This document shows, piece by piece, positions 45,202-59,181 of a stretch of 64,000 bases of DNA. The notes under the pieces are model-generated. The model was not told where the DNA came from. It saw only the letters and a program-made list of their open reading frames with translations, and did not search any database. Each line of letters opens with the position of its first letter. The stretch's first letter is position 1. A program made the translations under genes and the position numbers. Source of the DNA: Neopestalotiopsis rosae (taxonomy: Eukaryota > Ascomycota > Sordariomycetes > Amphisphaeriales > Sporocadaceae); NCBI GenBank assembly GCA_023078685.1, contig JALGAS010000002.1:4588001-4652000 (forward strand). The letters run 5' to 3'.

Positions 45202-48200
45202 CATCATACCCTGCCTCGGCCAAGACTCGAGACCCTACCTAATCGGGCTCAAGCATCAAAGTCTGTGCTTCATGTTGGACGCATCTGCAGCATGGATCCA
45301 CGCCATGGTTTGTTTCATCAGGGGTTGCGGCGGCGACATGGATCATGGTCGGAAAGCGAATCTGTATTCCGCAAACGCCGTGTCCGTTGTGGGCATAGCG
45401 AGTGCGTCGGTGCCGCCAAGTGAGTGGCGCCGAGTGCAGCGCCGGAACAGCGACAAGCAGCGCGAGCTACCAGGCTACGACCTCAGCGACAGCCAGCAGT
45501 GTTCCTACTACGTATGATATTCTGTGACGTCTGCCTGTGCCATTTGTATAGTCGGTTATTCCACGAGGTCGGCAGTTATCATTGAAGCAGTCAAGAGTTC
45601 AGGCAACCAAGCAGGCAAGCGGATAGCGCAGTCTTTCTGGCCTGGAAGAGGCCATACAGTACGGCATCTGTAAGGTGAGCGGGACAATTATAAATGCCGA
45701 GTCAACCGGAAGACTACAGTATGTCATTTTTTCTTTCTTGTTTGAATGTTATGTGAGCCCCGGGATGCGTTTGTAGAGTGAGGTGGTGCAGACCCAGCAC
45801 AGCATGATGTGAACACGAACAGCGCTGTCGTGATCCCGGGCAGATCAGAAACGCCTTACGCACTTGAGCGTACGCAGCTGAAAACCCCACCAAGGATGTT
45901 CAAGTATGAGAATCGAAAGTAAGGGAAATTGAACAAGACAGTCCCCGGCGGCGATTTATTTTTCCCTCTGCCTACATACCTCTGGCAATGTGAATCACGA
46001 GAAATCTCAAGATTGTGGTTCGGTGGGTATAGGCACGAGTCCTTCAGGTCTTGATGCAATTTCGCAAGCACAGTTCCCATGGGGTAAGCCTGGGCTGGAG
46101 GCTGGTGAACCTGGCAGCTTTAGCCTCTTAGTGTTGGCGCTGGGATCGCACCACGTTGGTGGATAAGATGGTAGCTTCGGGTATCTTTAGCAGGGCGAGC
46201 CAAAAGGGCCAAGCGAAGCCGACTAGAAACCCCCTAGAACCCTGATGAGAAGGAATCATGAAAGATGCTGGAGGCTAGAGCAAAAGGGATGTGCCGATAA
46301 CAAGCCACTTGGAAAGAAAAGAAGCAGAAGAAGAAATTAATACGGATTATACGCAAAGACAAACCACATAGCGCAGCAGAAAACTGGGCAATCATGTCGA
46401 ACCATGACTAGCAGTCCGTTTCTAAGCAGAGCCAAGCCACCGCTACGATACCCGACCTAGACTTGACGTTTTGCTACTGCATCTGCCCAAGACTTTTACA
46501 CCACGCCAGCTTGGCAACTCACCGTGTTCAGCTCCGGATGCACATCTGTACCGTAGCTCGTACATCAAAACTTGGAAGAAGAAAAGGATTCCTGAAAAGC
46601 AAGAGCCGCGTGTCAAGACCGATGACGGCTATACCACCCTTGTAAGCGACATTAAGAGGCTCAGGAACCATGTCTGTCAAGTCGTCTAAATAGAATTGCA
46701 GGTTAGACGTATGTATGCCAGGTCGTTTACGTGATGTATGTACAGTGGATGGATGGAAATTTGATGTGCGATCAAGAGCTACTATGCTGTGTATACTCTG
46801 TACAGATAGGTCCAGTTCCATCCAGCCAGACCTTGGAGCCACCCACGATATCCCAGGAATCCCATCCGCCACCGATGCCCGTACCTGCATATTACGGTAG
46901 CTAGCGCCTACAGAACACTTGCTTGGGCGGCGGCTGTCTTAGTGCAAGCACCACTCACATACGCTTACCTAGCTGTGGCTACCCGTTCGAGGTTCTTTGC
47001 TGATCGACTGCCAGAGGCGATCGCGGGTAAAGACCCCCTCTCGCTCCCCCCTGCCCAAAAGGTCGATCCTGAGCGAGGTCCAAGATGTGATGTCTTGTCG
47101 TGCGATGTGGCTGAATTAGACACGGCTCGGCTATGCTCTGATGGATACCCTTTCTTCTTCACCTCCTAGCAGATCGGCTAATCTAGATTCCCATAGATTC
47201 TGTTTGTACGCAGTAGTTTCCAGTCACCCTCGAAGCGAGGTTAGAGGATGTGCCCCAATTGCAATCGGGTCTAGTAGATAGGGTCGCCTAGGTATACTTT
47301 CTGTGTGTCAGCGGGGTGGTGGCTTGACTGTTGGCTGTCTGTCAGTAATGCCTGCTAGATGCGGCAAAGGCGGATTCATGCCCTAACGTCTCATCTGTGC
47401 CGCTCTCTCGAAAGTTTGCGACCAAGTTTTCTCTACTCCTTCTCATATGAAAGGTCTCTGACATTTCGACAGTTCAGATGGCCTTGGAAGGATTCAATGC
47501 ATCATCAGTGACAGGCCAGTATACTAGCTGCTCCTTTGCCGTGACGATTGACGAGCTACGGAGAGGCCTACAAAGTCAACGCACGTGCTACAGCACCATG
47601 TAGTCGTCCGACGCAAGTCCATCCATCCGCATTAAAACCTTCAAACCTTAAACGTTGAGATCGACGTATGAGCTTCTTGGCTTCCGGATGTGGGCTGCCC
47701 ATCTTGTCCATAGTCAATTATGCGGAACGAGAAGAACTACCGAGCAATCACTAGTCGGAACTTTTGAACAAGGGAAAGAGAAAAAAAAATCGTTTTCTGT
47801 CGCAGAGTGGAACAAAATAGGCCGGACATTATTGGCATGGAAGAAAACACCGATACCCTCATCCAGTCTAAACTGCCAATCAAGAGCTGGTAAGCCAAAA
47901 CACACAAGACGCATCGTCGACCCTCTCTTCTCTCTCTCGGCTCGGTTCCCAGCGCTGCTCCGAGACTCTGGGCCTCTTGTGGCCTTCCGCAACAGGTCGA
48001 CATGTCCGTTGGCACCACAGCAGATCGACAAGAGTAACGATGCGCAACATCAAGCCACTAAACGCCTTGCCTTGTCCCAGTCGCCAACGATACTGCTGAT
48101 AGCGAGCGCCGTAAGTATCCGCATGCTGGTCCGGGTGTGACTCGGTTTCGGCTGCCCAACGCCATGAGTCGGGACAACAGCGGCCCCCAGCGCCTGGTGA

Positions 48201-50512
48201 CTTGCGAGCTTGCGCAAAAATTGTAAAGCTATTAGATGATGTCTGGCTGGTATCTGGTGAGAGCATCCACTTCTATTCTTCTCCTCCGCCTTGCACCGCC
48301 ACGAAGCTTGGAGCCTCTTGGACCTGGTTTCAACGTAGACCCGGCACCACCGTTGGTTAGCAAAGCTTGATGAGGTCCAAGTATTCAAAGAATAAGCATG
48401 TTCCCGTTTGGGTAGGAATGGTCCCAAGTAGTGCACCGTGACACGAAACTTTGCCCAGTGGTCAGTCACCTTCCAGCTCTCTGGGGTCTTATCCACCTTT
48501 GACCGATGTTGCTGCACTACAACACCTTCAGACGGCCGAAGTCTATACCGGATGCGTATGCTGTCAAGCCATGTCAAATATGATGGTGCAAATGCCTGAC
48601 TGACGGCTCTGCTGTCGACCAGCTACTGCATCCCAAGTTCCGCCCTTGCATCTGACATGGCATGGCAATTGGATAGAGTGGCTAGAAAAGACTCACTAGC
48701 ACGCCGTTTGACCATGATCGGATGTGAGCTCATCATGGATGGAGTCTCGCAAAAAAGGCCCCGCATCGGTTTGTGCAAGTATACCAAGTTACGAAGGAGC
48801 AGTATAGCAGAAAATAGAAAACCTTGGTCCAAGACTCGGGAGGACGTCACGGCTTGCGAAATGTCTCTGTCTCCATTCGTCTCGACGAATCTGGTCACGA
48901 CCAAACGAAACGTCCACGGCTGCGTTTGTTTCCAATACAGCGGCTTGGAAGTGGCACATTGCGCAATCAACATGCTCAGGTTCGACAAAATTAGCAACAA
49001 ACTGACCGTGTCAAGTCCAACTTGGAAAAGAACCTGGTTCTTTGGCACTGCACAGGCATATCCACCAGCGAGCGCAGCCACGCTTTGCACGCCTGTTGCG
49101 AGTGTCAACTGAACGGTTCATCCCAGTGCTGTCGTCAACCCGCCCGCCGCCAAGACAAATCAGACGCACACCCCAGTCTCTTGACGGGCTGTTGCTGATA
49201 CTTGATACTTGATACTTGATTTTTGACTGACTACATAGTAGACGGGCATATCATCACATGGCCTACTGCATATCGAACATGACCATAAACGTTTGTCTTG
49301 ATTGTGTCTCGAGAGTTCAGTACCGAACAGGTGGTTAAGGTTGTTTCCACGCGAATAGGCAGTTGGAATTGAAACCGCTCGATGCAGTATCCATTTCCTA
49401 TGAAGGCTCCGAAGAGAGAGGGCGTCAGAGACGGTCTTGGTGCTCCAAGACCTGCCAATCCCGTGGGAAAGGGCCGGCATGGGAAGACGGCCCCACGCAA
49501 GTCTGAGACGCTGGGATTCTACAATACACGCCCCTCCTCCCCCGTTGCGACCTACCAAACTAGAGATCTGATACAGGGATAGGCGGCAGCGACTCCAGGT
49601 GGGAGCCACGACAGCCTCATCGGGACTGGGCCCTCTCTGGGATGCCCAAAGTTGGTAGCTATAACACTGTCAATAAGGAGATCGCTGCCTTGGATACTAC
49701 AGCGTCATCATCGACCCCGTTTGCCCAGCAGGGCCACATGTGACCAGGACTGGAAATACTGTAGCATTACGGAGCGCACAGCCAAAACGTCCGAGACCCC
49801 AAACAACGTTCTCGAAGGTCGCTAGATTGGGCAGGTCGAGGGGCCTAACAGATGTCATTCTGCAAACGGGCTAGTTGTCAACTAGGGCTACACTGATAAC
49901 TTTTTCTTCTTCTTAGCTACTGGGAAGGCTTGTAAGTTGGTGCAGCTATAGTAGTAGTATGTGGTAGTAGTATACAGCAGCATACCCCCAATAAGGCCGC
50001 GCCACCTCTCGGAACCGGCGCCGTATAGTGAACTGCCAGGGCAAGCGGGTAGACATATTAACACAATATTGAGCTTCAAATTAAAGCTGCAGACGTCCAT
50101 TAACCACTGCCGCAACCCAAGAAAAACCTTATTTCAACCTGTCGCAACTGATCCCAAAAAAAGGACGACAAAACCCTCCGTCCAAGAAACAAACAGAATT
50201 TCATTTCTAATGCCATCTCTTTCTCCTCTTGTTCCTGTCATTTAGCAGACACTTTTCGCGACTCAGATCTGTGATTTCCCCCGGTCCATCATTGTCGCAG
50301 AATCATGACGGGCACGTACAATCACGTTGGTGGATACGCGTCACCAAGGGTCTCTATTGGTGCATCTCGCTCTTTTTGGTTTCCAACATGGCTTGGCAGC
50401 CGGAAACTGCCCATGGAAGACCAAAATATCAACAACAGAGAGACCCTATCACGTATGGGCGAGTGGCTGAGCTGAGCTGTTGGGTCCGGTCAGTAACAGG
50501 AAGTGTAAGCGA

Positions 50513-50575
50513 CCAGCCAGACCAGCCAGCACCCTTCCGTGCGACCAGACCAGCAGACCAGACCAGACCAGCAAG
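50513..50575 (+). repeat. GACCA-type minisatellite
   Basis: Imperfect tandem copies of GACCA and GACCAGC in about 60 nt, including GACCAGACCAGACCAGC. Non-coding context; a length polymorphism is likely. Confidence 0.7.
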
Positions 50576-53235
50576 CCATGGCAAGCCTACAGCGCACTAC
50601 CGGCAACCAAGATGCAACCTGCATTGCGGGGGAGCTCACCCTCCCTTTCGCAGCGTCACTCTATTATTCCGACCATAGATATTGCTTCATTTGCCATAAG
50701 GCTGATTTGATTGATGGTAGTCAATTTCCATGAGACGCCATCATCTCATGCATCGCAACCATCGCAACCATGGCAGTATTCGGTTGGTGTCTCAACCGGC
50801 CGAGCTTGTTTTGAAAGGGATCCTAGACTCGGAAGCATGACCTACTTTTTCGGAATACAATCAATCTATCAGTCACCCTCACCTCGTGGCTGGCAAATGC
50901 CGCAAGAAAGAGTCAAAAAACGACTTAATCTCACCTTACACAAAGTAGTGAACTCTTGGAACTAATTGTACATACTACATGCTAATGTGCTGTTTTGTGC
51001 TAAACCCCACCCTAGATTGAGATGAAATTACTGTTCAACCCTCACCCCTGCGAAAGGATCGAATAACGCTCAATGCCAATGATGCCTCGGCAACGGCAGA
51101 TCTCGAACTAGAGGCTCGCTCTCGTGGCTTCTGGTTGGTGCGAATTCTCTCTCAGTCAACACCAGAGACCTGAAGCACGACCACGCAAGCCTTCGATCCA
51201 TCGATTCGGACGCCAAGAAAGACGGTGGCTTCACGACTGTAGGGGCGATCCGCTACCGATATCACCGACGAGGATACCATGCCGCGCGACCGGCGTGGGA
51301 CCTGGGGCGGGCTGTTCTGTGGCCCTAGCAATCTCGGTCGGGAGCGAACATCACCCTACCGTCGTCCCCTAAGCCAGGCCACAGCAGTCAGTCAGCCAGT
51401 ATACCTGTCTACATACCAGGCCTGCCTACGAGCTACAGGATTTACCTACACATGCATACACCAGGACACCTAGTCCTGGATCGAACCGTAAATGGAGCCT
51501 TGCCACGGAGATTCCGGACAGAACACCGATTAACCTAGCACTGGTCGGGTTCGCGATGGTCACCTAAAGACTTGCTATAGCAGTAGTATTATTCTTCATC
51601 ATGCGCGCGCCCGTGAGCAGAAAAAAACAAGACTATGATGTGGCATGCCGAGTGCGGGGTGCGAAAGATGGATGCTTCATCTCATAAGTCCAGCGTCGAG
51701 CGGCATAAACCGCCTCGACAATCACATACTGACCTAGTCGTCTAGTGTTGCGACTTATTACATACCCTCCATCTATCTAGCACGCGGACTTGCAACAGAA
51801 GCCACAACCACCTTTTTCTTGTCTTCTTCTTTCAAGGGTAACAATCGATCGTCGCACAGCGTCTGACGGACTATGATTACCGCCCATGACAGATGAGCAA
51901 GCAACCTGCAATGTCACCTACAGGTATGTAGGCATTTCGCATGGTCTAAAACGAGTCTGCCCTGGGCTGGCCTGGCTGGGGTGGGAATACTGATCCGTTG
52001 CGGAGATGCTCATGAGATCGGCCCAGCTCCGGGGAATGATCATGATGAGAGCAACATGTCAAAAATCGTCTGATGTTCTGACTGCCAAGAGCACATCTCG
52101 CCAAATCGTCGACAGGCATTCTGCTGTTTAACACCCATGGCTGCAAGGCGGTCCCAAGGGCGTGTGAGTTTCTCCCTCTCTCCTCTCGCGGTCGCGTCGT
52201 CATCACCGATGCACAGCAGACACGATTCCCTGCCGTTTTTTCTTCTTGTAACCGTTCTGGCCGCTCGAGTCTACCAATTTTAGCGAGCCTGTGGGGATAG
52301 ACTCTATCTATCTGCTTCAACTCCCAAAGAAAAATGCCTGCATGGGGGGGGTCCTGATCCTGGGCGTCTTTCTCCCGCTGTCCCATTGTCCCAGCAGCTT
52401 GGTAGGAACGCGAAATTGGCACAGGGAGCAAGACGGGCTCAAGCAGACTCCTCAGAGCCGCCGCAAAGGAAAGAAAAAAAAGGTATTCTGACCCTTACCC
52501 CCAGTGTCGATACTGGGGACTCCATCTTAGATGTTACTCTAAACAGGGGGGCAACCCAAGAATCTCGACCTGTCGGATTACAATCTGGCATCAAGGGCAC
52601 CTCGGTACAGCAGGGGGCCAATTTTGTACATGGACCAGGGAGACACACTCAATTTTCACAATTGTTTTTTTCTCCATCTCTAAGCTTTTTTCTTTTTTCT
52701 TTTTTGCTGCTACCAAAGAATCTTAATCATCGTAATGATCATGCTAGTCTCCATATCTCTCGTTTGCCCCAAGCTATCCCAGGGAGGAGAAGGAGGAGGA
52801 GCACAGAGCAGTTTTAGCAGCCGCAACGGTCAGTCAGGACCCCATCGTAACCCGGAAAACCCGCCCAACTGAAGCTCCGTTTGCCCTGAAGCACAGACCC
52901 GTGCAAATAAGTAGTATCATTGAAAAAAAAAAAGGTCCCCACTCAATGGAACACTTGAGTGCGTTGTTCGATAGTATTCACTATTTTACCTGAACCAAAA
53001 TCTGCGCCTTCATGGACCATGAATTTGACATGAATTCCGAGGCTGTCACTCTATTTCCCAAGGAATTCTAGACCTGGGTTTTTCTGGATCCTCCCGGGGT
53101 GGAAATCACTGATGACAGGATGGGACGATCATCACTCCCGCGTTTGAGAGCCAGGAGACGAGAAACTCTATGTACTCGCCCACCCCTGGACCTGCGTGAA
53201 CAATTGTGAAAGAAGCAAACCTATCTGCTGTATGG

Positions 53236-53312
53236 TACTGCAATGCTTGCCTGCTTGCTTGCCTGCCTGCTTGCTTGATGCTGCTGCTACTACTGTTACT
53301 GCTGCTGCTCCG
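53236..53312 (+). repeat. Compound CTTGC/CTGC and CTG microsatellite
   Basis: Alternating GCTTGCCTGC units pass into a CTG/CTA-rich run. Short open frames through it encode homopolymer-like leucine, serine or alanine and are artefacts of the repeat. Confidence 0.7.
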
Positions 53313-56300
53313 GCTGGAGAGGTCCCCAGTCTTCCGATTTGATATTCTTTTTTTGTCTGCATCTGCACCTTGCAAGCCATGCAGTCTGCAACAACAAAGT
53401 CAGTCTCACAAAACTGGATCAAGGCTGGTAAATGAGGATACGAAGAAACGCCTTTTTGTTCAATGTCAAGTCGTGTTACGTACGAAAGCTGGGATTTTCC
53501 ACCACAGCCAGCTTCAGCTGTCTGCGAATTTCGTAGCCTCCTCTACTTAGCCACCATCTGCTGATGATTTTCAGTAAAAAACGTGACTCCAGTATGGCTA
53601 CCACCTCGAGGACTTTTTTTTTTTTTTTTCTCTATCCTGGTTCTTGGGAAAGTTGTGGCTCCGCTCCCAGCAAGCGCTGCCACCCGGCTCTCGCGCCTCG
53701 AAATGCCTTTTTGCTCCTTTCTTACTACTGTACGCAAGGGGGGTTGCGGTGCACCACAACATCGTGGAGACCCTCGAATGACCGTGATGTGGGAGTCAGG
53801 ACCGCTCTTCAAACTCTCTTTCGATAAAATGGATCATATCTATGGCGCCGGTTTCCAAACCTCATATCATTCCCCTATTTTTTTCCAATTGATCTTAGCT
53901 ATCGTGAACGGTGGAAAAAAATAAAAGACAATAGGCCCTTTTCTCCACGTTTGATCGGCAGCGGACGGCAATCTCCTTCGCACTGCAGCAAATATATGAC
54001 CTAAGATAAAACGTGTTTCTGGTTCTTCCCTCTCAGCGCCGTTTTTCAAGATTTGATCTTACAGCCGAGGCATGGGTCTCGGAGCATGGATACCGAACAG
54101 CAGAAAAAAAAAACGGCCGCTCGTCCCTGTTGCAGGTCCGATCATCTTTTGAGCCTCACCCTATAGTTTTTAGGGGTTATATGCCACTCCATAATATTAC
54201 TCTCGGCATATACGGCACTTGTGATCTTAAAAGTGCCACGTAGCGTATGGGAAAGATGAACTTGATCGCGGAACTTGAAATTACCGCTCGAATCGCGCTG
54301 CCTTCATCCATTTCCCTGCTGTATGGTTTGCCATGATGCAATGACTGTCATGCGACAAGCTCTAGATCGCACCGATGAGCTACCTTGACCCCATGTCTTA
54401 TATCCAATTCAAATGTATAGGTCAGGAACATGACGATCCTTGGGTTTTCAGCTCTAAACGCTGACGAAAGAAAAAGTACTGTATCGACCATCTATAGACT
54501 CGAGATATGGCGAGATCCCATCACTCTAGAAAGTCAAGATTTACCAAAATAATTACTTAATCGTGCCCGCGCTCATAGATAACCCACCGCTCAAGTTCCA
54601 GATATGAGGCTTGGAAGATGAGTCAAGTGACTACTTCTTAAAGGAGATTACCCGCATTGGGGAAGTACAACCTGCCTTGATATGCTTGTCGATGAAGCTG
54701 CACAGAGTCATCTGAAGGAATCGAAAATTTTGATCCAATTAAACCTTCAAAAAAGCGAGTCCCCTTTATCCATCCGGATATCGCTCAGGTAAGGCTTTTG
54801 AACTTCACCGATACACACAGCCACTCGCAACAATGTTCGCGGTAATGAAAGCTTGCCTTTCCTCATATGGTCACGGGATGGATATAGGCATCTGTGATAT
54901 GATAAGTTGAAGAACGTCTTGTTATCGCAAATCGGTCGTGGCTCCCAGCGGTGATGCAGGAGACGCGAGAGGCATGGCGAGAGTGACATTCTGCCTAAAT
55001 GCGCACTGCCGAGTGGTCTTTGGTGACTGACCATTGTAATATTGACTTCTACATAGGAAGATATTTGCGTGAAATCATAATGACTGCAAGTGCCTATACA
55101 GCCACAGACGCAAAGATCTTTAGACCAATGATTTCTGTCAAAATCAAATTTACAAGCGGTGTACATCAAGTGCATCTTTCGCGAGGATGACAACTCCTCC
55201 ATCCTCGACCTAAATGTACGGCTGCCTTCCCGTTGCCTATACATCTCAAAGTTTCAAAACTGGAAGAGTTGCAGACAAGAACGTTTTCATATAGACGAGA
55301 TGAGTGGTTGAAAAGATATCCATCACCCGAGGCAAGCTCAGAGTTGTCTCACACACGGCACGCAAAGCACGTTTGGCACGGCCACTGGGCGATAAAGTCC
55401 TTATCCAAAAGAAGAGACATTCACAGCGCTTAGCATCTTCTTCTTACACGGCACGCAAACCTTGATTTCAGACCAGTCAAAGCGGTAAACAAGAATAGGC
55501 GAGGGAAAAAAAAGTTAAGCGCCTTTGTAGTGTATAATCTGCAAGCCTGTGAGCATGCCTGCCGCCCAGTGAACTTGATTTTATCACCACTCCGGCCCTA
55601 TTAGCCGGTGACTACAACATTGATACGAAGACAATAAACAAGGATATGGCCTAGAGCCTGAATCAAGAATTGCCGGATTCAGGTCTGAGGAGTCATCAGT
55701 CCTAGTTCGACTAACAAATTTGATTGAGGCGATCAAGTGCTTACATGGCGTTCTCTTATTGCAATTAGTCTATTCACAGGGAAGCTATCACGGGAACTTC
55801 TTAATCCAGATATCAGGGTAGACTTTCAAAGGTGTTAATTGTTTAATGTCTCGAGCCAGTACATTGCACACACGGTAAGACTACTGTGCGCTATGAATAT
55901 ACACACATTATGGTTGTATCACAACTGGATACTGCGCATCTTATAGTATTACGTAGTGTTCTGATTTGCGTATTGAGTCTCTATAGTCAAAGTTGTGGAA
56001 ATGACATGTTTATACTGGACACGCTCCAGACTCTGGGATACCCTGGATTATCCAAACAATATCAACACAGTATCCCAGTATATCAATCTCTATAGAAACC
56101 ATTTACCATCACAGACAAGCAACTGTACGAACATTACAAATCGTCAATGCCTCGTATATCGACAATACGGTCAAGAAACAACCGAGAAAGTAGTTGAAAC
56201 CGCCTCAGTATACTACTGCCACTTTATTATGGCACTCTCTTCGTACCAAAAGGCATTGAAACTCAAGTGAAGCCTCTACAAAAGGACCATCCACGTCGAC

Positions 56301-57581
56301 GATGCTTCGACGTAGACGGACGCGCGAATTATGATCTGATAGCCTTGAAATACGAGTAAGCGTTCTTGATCACTCAAATCACTCGGCCGAGTCTTCGCAA
56401 CTTCAGTCCAAGTCCCAGCTCCAACAGGCGGACAAGCGTCCGTCGCGAAAGGACGAACAAGAGTCTCGACCAGTCCTTTGATGCTACGAAAATAACTCTT
56501 TTCTTTCGAACTGGGCAATGCTTCTACCCCCACGATTCTGACACGACGGCGGGTTGCGGCCCGCCTTCTCTATCAATCGTCGATCATCCACTGGCAATAG
56601 TCCGACCGAGTCATGAATCAACGAACCGCTCTCGGACAGACACCAAGTGACGGAGTCAGTGCCAATAGGTGATACCATGTGGGCTTTCCGAAGTCTTACG
56701 GGCAAGAAACGGTAATTCAATTCTCGACCCTACCATTGTCGGTGAGAGAAAGTACCAAAATAAGAGAGAGTGGGATGGAAGAAATGCAGCTAGCCTGCCG
56801 TTCGAGCGTTTCGCCACGCGGCGCGGGCCAACGCGCTTTGTCGAAGCATGGCCCTTCTTCCGGGACGGGCGACAATGGGGGGAGGAGGAGGCGCTTGCGG
56901 CCGGGGCGAACTAGTCAAAGCACATAACCACCACGACACCATCACACACGTTTGGCGGCCGGAGAGTGAGACAAGCTCGTCGCCGTTTCAACTTGGCCAT
57001 ACCAGGCATACTAAGCCATACTAAGCCCGCCTTAGTGCACACAAACTTCCGAAAGCAACGCACAGAAAAAGAAGAAGAAGGGATTTGTCATTCCTATAGA
57101 TCAGAGATACGGACGGCCGCCTCTCATCCCACCTCGGTCTCCTTTTCGCACAGACTGTTTGAGTCCACTCTTGCAAAGAGCGTTCTTCCCATTCTAGGTC
57201 TAGATTCGCAACCGAGCCACGACGAGACCCGTTGTTAACCTTGGCCGAAGCCAAGTTTTTTTTTCTAGAAACACGTCACAAAATGTTGTTTGTTGCATGA
57301 TCTATTGCATTTGCGTCGTGGGTCCCTCTCTCAGTTGAATGATCCCGTCGTGGGGACCTTGCCTGCCTACATGCTGTTACATAGTATAATGCTGCGCAAT
57401 CTGTCAAAAAAAAAAAAAAAGGTATAAACGAGGCGGACTTCCCGAGAGACCACACACACCGGGGGCGCAGCGGCTTTGAGACCCCAAGATGGGACGATGT
57501 TGCGAAGACGGGATAGCCGACTCGGGAATTATACAAAGATTTCTTTAGGGGGTTGACTGTCTATCTATACAATGGCCCAAT

Positions 57582-58693
57582 CTAGTAGTCATAGAATCCC
57601 TTGCCGCTCTTCTTGCCGAGCCAGCCTGCGTCGACCATCTTGGCCAGGAGCACGCTAGGCCGGTACTTTGAGTCGCCAGTCTCGGTGTGGAGGACCTTCA
57701 TGATGGCCAGACACGTGTCCAGCCCGATGAAGTCTGCGAGCTGCAGCGGTCCCATTGGCACGTTTGTGCCGTTCTTCATGATGGAGTCGATCGAGTCCCG
57801 GTCGCCGACGCCCGTCTCGAGACAGATGACGGCCTCGTTGATGTACGGCATCAGGATCCTGTTGGCCAGGAAGCCGGGAGAGTCGGCCGACACCGAGGCG
57901 ATCTTGCCCATGGACTTGCAGAATTCCACTGCCGTCTCGAGCGTCTCGGCGCTGGTCTGCAAGCCGCTGATGATCTCGACTCCCTTCTGCACGGGTACGG
58001 GGTTCATGAAGTGAGTAGACACCACGCGAGAGCTGGCCGAGGTGTCCTTAGGGTCCTTGGTCGTTGCGGCCGCAATCTTGGTGATGGAGATGGAAGATGT
58101 GTTTGTCGCCAGGATTGCATGCGGTGGGCAGATTTGCGCCAGTTGAGCAAAAATATCAAACTTCAATTTGGGGATTTCCGGCACAGCTTCAATGACAAAG
58201 TCCACCTTGGAGAGATCCTCAATCGCTGTACTCGGCGTGAGCAGTGACCTTGCCTTGTCAGCCTGGTCTTGTGTAATGCGCTGCTTGGAGACATCCTTGG
58301 CCAATAGCTTTTCTGTAAGATAAGGGGTCAGTCAGTAATGCGAGATGCAGGACGGCAAGACTGCTTCGACGGCTTGTTGCTAGCATGATGTCACTCACCC
58401 GCGAATTTTACGCCCTTATCCAGAGAAGCCTGAGATGAGTCGATAAGTGTAACCGGCACTCCAGCTCTCTGTGCAGCAACAAGAGCAATTCCCAATCCCT
58501 ATAGTGATGTGAGTATGGAGGGCGCATACGTGTGTTATGTGTCCGTCACATGTCAAGCGCGACATACCATCTGGCCAGCACCAATGACACCCAGGCTCTT
58601 TACTTCTGCAGCATTCCTAGCTACACTTGAGCTGAAATGCCTAGCCCGACAGGCGACCTGAGGCAAAGTCCTCCTTGCGATTATGCTTGCCAT
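57582..58693 (-). CDS. Mitochondrial 3-hydroxyacyl/3-hydroxybutyryl-CoA dehydrogenase
   Basis: Three exons, 58693-58568, 58498-58399 and 58312-57582, give 318 aa. The introns have GTATGT and GTGAGT donors and TAG and CAG acceptors, all in frame. The first about 25 residues (MASIIARRTLPQVACRARHF) are basic and hydroxylated, like a mitochondrial presequence. The Rossmann motif GVIGAGQMGLGIA follows and is completed only by the first splice. Later motifs are NTSSISIT, the catalytic-histidine region THFMNPVP, DSPGFLANRIL, and the C-terminal GPLQLADFIGLD and GKGFYDY. The family oxidises (S)-3-hydroxyacyl-CoA with NAD+ in short-chain beta-oxidation and butyrate-type metabolism. Total length matches bacterial Hbd plus a leader. 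It shares a 488-nt divergent promoter with the Tof1-like gene. Confidence 0.92.
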
Positions 58694-59004
58694 TGTGATT
58701 GTGTATCAGAGGTGTAGCAATTCCGTAAAACGAAGTTGTGTGTCTCGAGTGAGATGCAAGGCAAGGTAGATTCAATCGTTCAACGTTATCAATCGCAGCA
58801 AGCCGCCCCTCGGTTAACTTCGGGGGCCGGGGTAAAGCAGCAGCGCATTGGCGCGGCCCCCGGCATTGGCAGCACTTAGCGCCCATTTTGCCCATTTTGC
58901 CCATTTCAGTCTGTCGGCCAGCCCAGCACCAAAAACGCCGATCACAAGGGAAAAACAGAGGGAAAGTCAACAAGTGGGGCCAAACCACTTTAAGCTTGTT
59001 CCTG

Positions 59005-59054
59005 ACGCGACGCGCTTTTGGTGGGCGTTGGGCCTGTCGCTAGCACCGACGCGT
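59005..59054 (+). promoter_or_regulatory. Cluster of ACGCG (MCB-like) elements
   Basis: ACGCGA at 59005-59010, ACGCGC at 59010-59015 and a perfect ACGCGT at 59049-59054 lie about 130-180 nt upstream of the Tof1-like ATG in the divergent promoter. ACGCGT is the Mlu I cell-cycle box bound by the Mbp1/Swi6-type MBF factor, which drives G1/S expression of replication genes. This suits a fork-protection gene. Function is inferred from motif and context. Confidence 0.55.
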
Positions 59055-59181
59055 CACCCGTGTGTGTATGATGGTAAATTTACAAAGACGCAACTTCAAC
59101 ATAGTAAAATATTCAAATGCGCCACGGCTGAACAACCACAGAGGCACCCAGACTCGGCGAGAGTCTTGACAAACGCCCACA

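Larger units (their letters stand above)
41868..57581. other. About 15.7 kb without a recognisable gene upstream of the homeobox gene
   Basis: No protein family, tRNA, rRNA or transposon was recognised on either strand. The part next to 41.9-43.2 kb is rich in short poly-purine and poly-pyrimidine runs typical of a long leader and promoter. Elsewhere there are microsatellites (AGC near 45.17 kb, GACCA near 50.52 kb, CTTGC/CTGC near 53.24 kb, long T run near 53.61 kb, A run near 57.41 kb). Around 55.4-56.3 kb the sequence is AT-richer and may be an eroded repeat. Overlapping open frames of about 150-160 codons on both strands at 48.6-49.1 kb are the longest; neither has recognisable motifs. 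Small lineage-specific genes or non-coding transcripts cannot be excluded. Confidence 0.4.

Noticed and set aside
48623..49112. Two overlapping open frames of about 150-160 codons on opposite strands
   Set aside because: At most one could be real. Neither carries a recognisable motif, and the hydrophobic stretch on the minus strand is not enough to call a gene.
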